Shown here in pieces: positions 7,061 through 9,470 of a stretch of DNA of 9,470 nucleotides. Every line of letters starts with the position of its first letter. The stretch's first letter is position 1. Under the pieces are notes generated by a model. It ran no database searches. It was not told the origin of the DNA and worked only from the letters and a program-made list of their open reading frames with translations. The DNA comes from Candidatus Sulfopaludibacter sp. SbA3 (GTDB taxonomy: Bacteria; Acidobacteriota; Terriglobia; 2-12-FULL-54-10), in the NCBI GenBank assembly GCA_945865705.1, contig CAMBEY010000100.1:1-9470 (forward strand), written 5' to 3'. A program made the translations under genes and the position numbers.

Positions 7061-7291
7061 ACTGCGCTTGTATCCGAGCCGCGACAGTTATGGAGCGTCC
7101 ACAATAGTCGCGCGCGAAACTCAGTCCCGCACTCAGGAGCATTCCAGCTTTTCCACCGGACAAGGCCGTGTTCAGCGTTCAAGATTCTTGTGCTGCTTTT
7201 CGCGCATCGCGGACGCTCCTGAACGTCATCAATATGGCGTTCAGTGTCGCGGCCCGGATCAGTCCACCAGCCATCAGATGAGAGGAACCGC
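7061..7291. other. Intergenic gap before the MFS gene, with inverted repeats
   Basis: This 231-base stretch has no convincing gene. It holds a perfect 9-bp inverted repeat, GGAGCGTCC at 7092-7100 and GGACGCTCC at 7211-7219, 110 bases apart. A short hairpin follows with arms GAACG (7221-7225) and CGTTC (7238-7242). The MFS gene may have its own promoter here, but I see no clear -35/-10 pair. Confidence 0.4.
7281..7286 (+). promoter_or_regulatory. Ribosome binding site that sets the MFS start
   Basis: AGAGGA lies five bases before the ATG at 7292. The in-frame ATG at 7244 would add 16 residues and has no comparable site. Confidence 0.6.
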
Positions 7292-8644
7292 ATGAGTACT
7301 CCAACCATTGCAGCCGCCGACAACCGACCCTGGTACCGCACCCTGAATAAAGAGCAATGGAACACGCTGCTGGCGGCCAACCTCGGCTGGGCCTTTGACG
7401 GCTATGAGACCTACGCCCTGATTCTCACCATGGGCGCCGCGTTTCGCCAACTACTGCCCGCCGAAAGTTATGCCAACATCCCGTTTTACGCTGGGCTGAC
7501 CATCGCGGTTACGCTGCTCGGCTGGGGCATCGGCGGCATCGTCGGCGGTATCGTCTCCGACTACATCGGGCGCAAGCGCACCTTGATCTACGCCGTGCTG
7601 GCCTATTCCGCTGTGACTGGATTCACGGCCATCGCCTGGTCGTTGTGGTCCTTCATCGCGCTGCGCTTCATCGTTGGCTTCGCGCTGGGATCGGAGTGGG
7701 GCACGGGAACCTCCATGGTCGCCGAGATGTGGCCCGACAAGCATCGCGGCAAGGGCGCCGGCCTGATGCAGTGCGGCTTGGGCATCGGCTTCTTCTTCGC
7801 CTCCGCTACATGGTTCTTCGTCAGCCCGATGGGACCCGACGCATGGCGCTGGATGTACGTCATTGGCGTCCTCCCCGCCCTGGCCGTCGGCTGGATTCGC
7901 AAGCGCATCAAGGAACCGGAGAAGTGGACGGAGTCGGATCGCAAGCGCCGCGCCGCGGTGGAAGCGCAGAAGGAAGCGGTGAAGTCGGGGCAACCTCTGA
8001 GCACTGCCGACAAGAATCTCACGCGCTTCACGTTGATTGACCTATTCGCCGATCCGAAGTATCGCCGCCGAACCATTGCGGCCTTCCTGATGTCCACCAC
8101 CACCACGCTGGCTTGGTGGGGCATCTCAACATGGGTGCCTCCCTACGTCGGATCTCTCGCTAAGCTGGAGGGACTCTCACCCGAGCGCTGGGCGAGTCTG
8201 GCCGGAATGTTCTACAATGCGGGCGCCATTGTCGGCTATATCTCGCTGGGCTTTTTCGCCGACATCTATGGACGCAGGCCGGTTACCATCGCGTGGTTCG
8301 CCATCTCCTTGCTGATGACCCCCGTGCTGTTCCTGTGGACGCATAATCTGTATCTTCTCCTGATCGTCTGCTCCATCAACGCGTTCTTCACGCTGGGCCA
8401 ATACACATGGTGCTCGACGTGGCTGCCGGAAGCTTATCCCACGCGCATCCGCGCCACAGCCGTCAGCTTCTGCTTCAACGCGCCGCGCTTCATCGCCTTC
8501 ACCGGGCCGCTGCTGGCGGGCACTCTGATCACCTATTTCGGCAGCTACGGCCGCGCCGCCGTAATCGTCAGCATGATCTACATTCTCGGCATCGTCGCCG
8601 CCCCGTTCTTTCCCGAAACGCGTGGCAAACCCTTGCCGGAGTGA
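7292..8644 (+). CDS. MFS transporter, aromatic-acid:H+ symporter / sialate symporter type
   Basis: A 450-residue inner-membrane proton symporter of normal length for the major facilitator superfamily, with about 12 hydrophobic segments by eye. Family signatures are visible: the loop 2-3 motif SDYIGRKRT (about 88-96), RFIVGFALGSEWGTGTSMVAE in and after TM4 (about 124-144), PDKHRGKGAGLMQCG (147-161), a charged central cytoplasmic loop (about 201-255), the loop 8-9 motif FADIYGRRP (about 321-329), and PTRIRATAVSFCFN (382-395). Together these place it near the aromatic acid (PcaK-like), sialate or metabolite:H+ symporters rather than the sugar or drug exporters. The TM1 site that reads DGFD in PcaK-like proteins is DGYE here (about 36-39), a conservative Asp-to-Glu change. 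It most likely imports an organic acid, plausibly a product of the upstream secreted amidohydrolase. The exact substrate is unknown. The 117-bp inverted-repeat element begins four bases after its stop. Confidence 0.9.
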   Translation: MSTPTIAAADNRPWYRTLNKEQWNTLLAANLGWAFDGYETYALILTMGAAFRQLLPAESYANIPFYAGLTIAVTLLGWGIGGIVGGIVSDYIGRKRTLIYAVLAYSAVTGFTAIAWSLWSFIALRFIVGFALGSEWGTGTSMVAEMWPDKHRGKGAGLMQCGLGIGFFFASATWFFVSPMGPDAWRWMYVIGVLPALAVGWIRKRIKEPEKWTESDRKRRAAVEAQKEAVKSGQPLSTADKNLTRFTLIDLFADPKYRRRTIAAFLMSTTTTLAWWGISTWVPPYVGSLAKLEGLSPERWASLAGMFYNAGAIVGYISLGFFADIYGRRPVTIAWFAISLLMTPVLFLWTHNLYLLLIVCSINAFFTLGQYTWCSTWLPEAYPTRIRATAVSFCFNAPRFIAFTGPLLAGTLITYFGSYGRAAVIVSMIYILGIVAAPFFPETRGKPLPE

Positions 8645-8648
8645 CGGT

Positions 8649-8765
8649 GCCGCGCGCGTGAGCGAGCGGACCGAGTAGTCTTACGACAGCGCTTGCCTTG
8701 GTTTCGGTGCTTGCTACCCAGCCATCGTGCCAGCGCCAGCCGCTCCGCTCGCTTACGCGCGCGGC
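8649..8765. repeat. 117-bp element with 22-bp terminal inverted repeats
   Basis: The arms 8649-8670 and 8744-8765 are reverse complements at 21 of 22 positions, and the single difference is a G-U pair in RNA. The left arm begins GCCGCGCGCG and ends AGCGAGCGGA. The 73-base interior (8671-8743) codes for nothing recognisable and contains a direct GCTTGC repeat (8691-8696 and 8709-8714). The element begins four bases after the MFS stop. It could be a small non-autonomous mobile repeat or a REP-type hairpin acting as a transcript end. No target-site duplication is evident and no T-run follows. Confidence 0.82.
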
Positions 8766-8828
8766 TCTGTGACGCGCTTCGTTCGCTGTGATAGTCTAAA
8801 CATTCGGAGCATTTGAAAAACACTTTAT
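8766..8828. other. Short AT-richer leader before the alpha/beta hydrolase gene
   Basis: After the inverted-repeat element comes a GC-rich patch with CTGTGA repeated at 8767-8772 and 8786-8791, then an AT-rich run into the ATG at 8829. No convincing -35/-10 pair or Shine-Dalgarno is seen. If the gene is leaderless, its promoter would have to lie in 8786-8820. Confidence 0.25.
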
Positions 8829-9470
8829 ATGTCACACACCAAAACCTCCGGCAACGCCCCGCTGGGCGACGGCGCCTCGCTCCATTACACACTGCACGGC
8901 GCAGAGCGGTCCGGTCTGCCAAAACTCGTACTGGTTCACTCGCTCGGCATGAGCGAAGTGGTCTGGGACGCGGTCGTCGAACGTCTCATCAACCGCGCCG
9001 CCATCCTCACTTACGACTGTCGCGGGCACGGCGCGTCATCCAGGTTGCAAGGCAAGTCTCCCGGCCCGTACCGTCTCGATGGATTCGCGCGCGACCTGGC
9101 CGCACTGCTGGATCATGTTGGATGGTCGAGCGCCCACATCGCCGGCGGATCGCTCGGCGGCAGCATCGCGTTGCAGTTTGCGGCGCTGTTCCCTGCCCGT
9201 GTGCAAACGCTCGGACTGATCGACACCACGGCCTGGTATGGCGCCGAGGCTCCCGAAAAATGGGAGTGGCGCGCGAAAGAGGCCGAAGAAAAGGGTCTGC
9301 CCGCGCTGATCGACTTCCAACAAACGCGCTGGTTCTCTGATGGTTTTCGCGAACAGCACCCCGAAACGGTGGCCCTGTGCCGCAATGTTTTCCTGGCCAA
9401 CGAGACCGTGTGTTTCGCCGCCACCTGCCGCATGTTGGGCGCGTTCGATCTGCGCGCACACCTCGCGGGA
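8829..9470 (+). CDS. Alpha/beta hydrolase, 3-oxoadipate enol-lactonase-like, runs off the right edge
   Basis: The first 214 residues of a cytoplasmic alpha/beta-hydrolase-fold enzyme; no signal peptide and no stop before the window end. Visible elements are the oxyanion-hole region LVLVHSLGMSEVVWD (33-47), the strand and turn ILTYDCRGHGAS (59-70), the nucleophile elbow AGGSLGG (105-111) with Ser108 in G-x-S-x-G, and the cap region DTTAWYGAEAPEKWEWRA (132-149). The catalytic aspartate and histidine should lie beyond the right edge. The pattern matches the PcaD / 3-oxoadipate enol-lactonase-like group, but that name is given to many hydrolases of other esters and lactones, so the reaction is uncertain. 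An in-frame TGA at 8814-8816 makes the ATG at 8829 the first possible ATG start. No good ribosome site precedes it (the nearest, GGAG at 8806-8809, is 19 bases away), so translation may be weak or leaderless. It shares strand and context with the MFS gene, with the 22-bp inverted repeats between them. Confidence 0.85.
   Translation, partial: MSHTKTSGNAPLGDGASLHYTLHGAERSGLPKLVLVHSLGMSEVVWDAVVERLINRAAILTYDCRGHGASSRLQGKSPGPYRLDGFARDLAALLDHVGWSSAHIAGGSLGGSIALQFAALFPARVQTLGLIDTTAWYGAEAPEKWEWRAKEAEEKGLPALIDFQQTRWFSDGFREQHPETVALCRNVFLANETVCFAATCRMLGAFDLRAHLAG

Noticed and set aside
8813..9340. 175-residue plus-strand frame overlapping the alpha/beta hydrolase
   Set aside because: Its Arg-rich composition marks it as the out-of-frame shadow of the hydrolase, whose own frame has clear catalytic motifs.
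1..9470. CRISPR array, tRNA or rRNA gene, transposase, phage or defence genes
   Set aside because: No regularly spaced repeat array, no structural-RNA pattern and no matching protein motifs were seen on either strand.

Overview
The window looks like a chromosomal segment of a GC-rich acidobacterium (Acidobacteriota, Solibacter/Bryobacter-like by gene style). The main evidence is the 1,092-residue Oar-type TonB-dependent receptor with an N-terminal carboxypeptidase-regulatory-like domain, a family greatly expanded in that phylum. Supporting evidence is a small secreted cohesin-like protein, the truncated membrane-anchored protein at the left edge, and two different inverted-repeat elements between genes. 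No lineage marker such as rRNA is present, so the assignment is an inference.

Layout. Bases 1-359 hold the start of a minus-strand gene that runs off the left edge. Bases 360-969 are a long divergent intergenic region with an 11-bp direct repeat spaced 21 bp (an operator candidate) and a second, weaker direct repeat. All remaining genes are on the plus strand: the TonB-dependent receptor (970-4248); a long imperfect inverted repeat (4275-4354); a secreted YtcJ-type amidohydrolase (4415-6421); a small secreted cohesin-like protein (6482-7060); a 231-bp gap; an MFS transporter of the aromatic-acid:H+ symporter type (7292-8644); a 117-bp element bounded by 22-bp inverted repeats (8649-8765); and the first 214 residues of an alpha/beta hydrolase resembling 3-oxoadipate enol-lactonase (8829 to the right edge).

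How the genes may work together (inference). The order receptor, periplasmic metal hydrolase, small secreted protein, inner-membrane organic-acid symporter, cytoplasmic alpha/beta hydrolase reads as an outside-to-inside uptake and degradation route. A compound would cross the outer membrane through the receptor and be cut by the amidohydrolase in the periplasm. The acid released would be imported by the MFS protein and processed further by the alpha/beta hydrolase. The substrate cannot be read from the sequence; an aromatic or lactone/amide compound is the best guess. The amidohydrolase appears to lack the usual active-site lysine, so its chemistry may be unusual. I see no CRISPR array, tRNA, rRNA, transposase, phage gene or defence gene.
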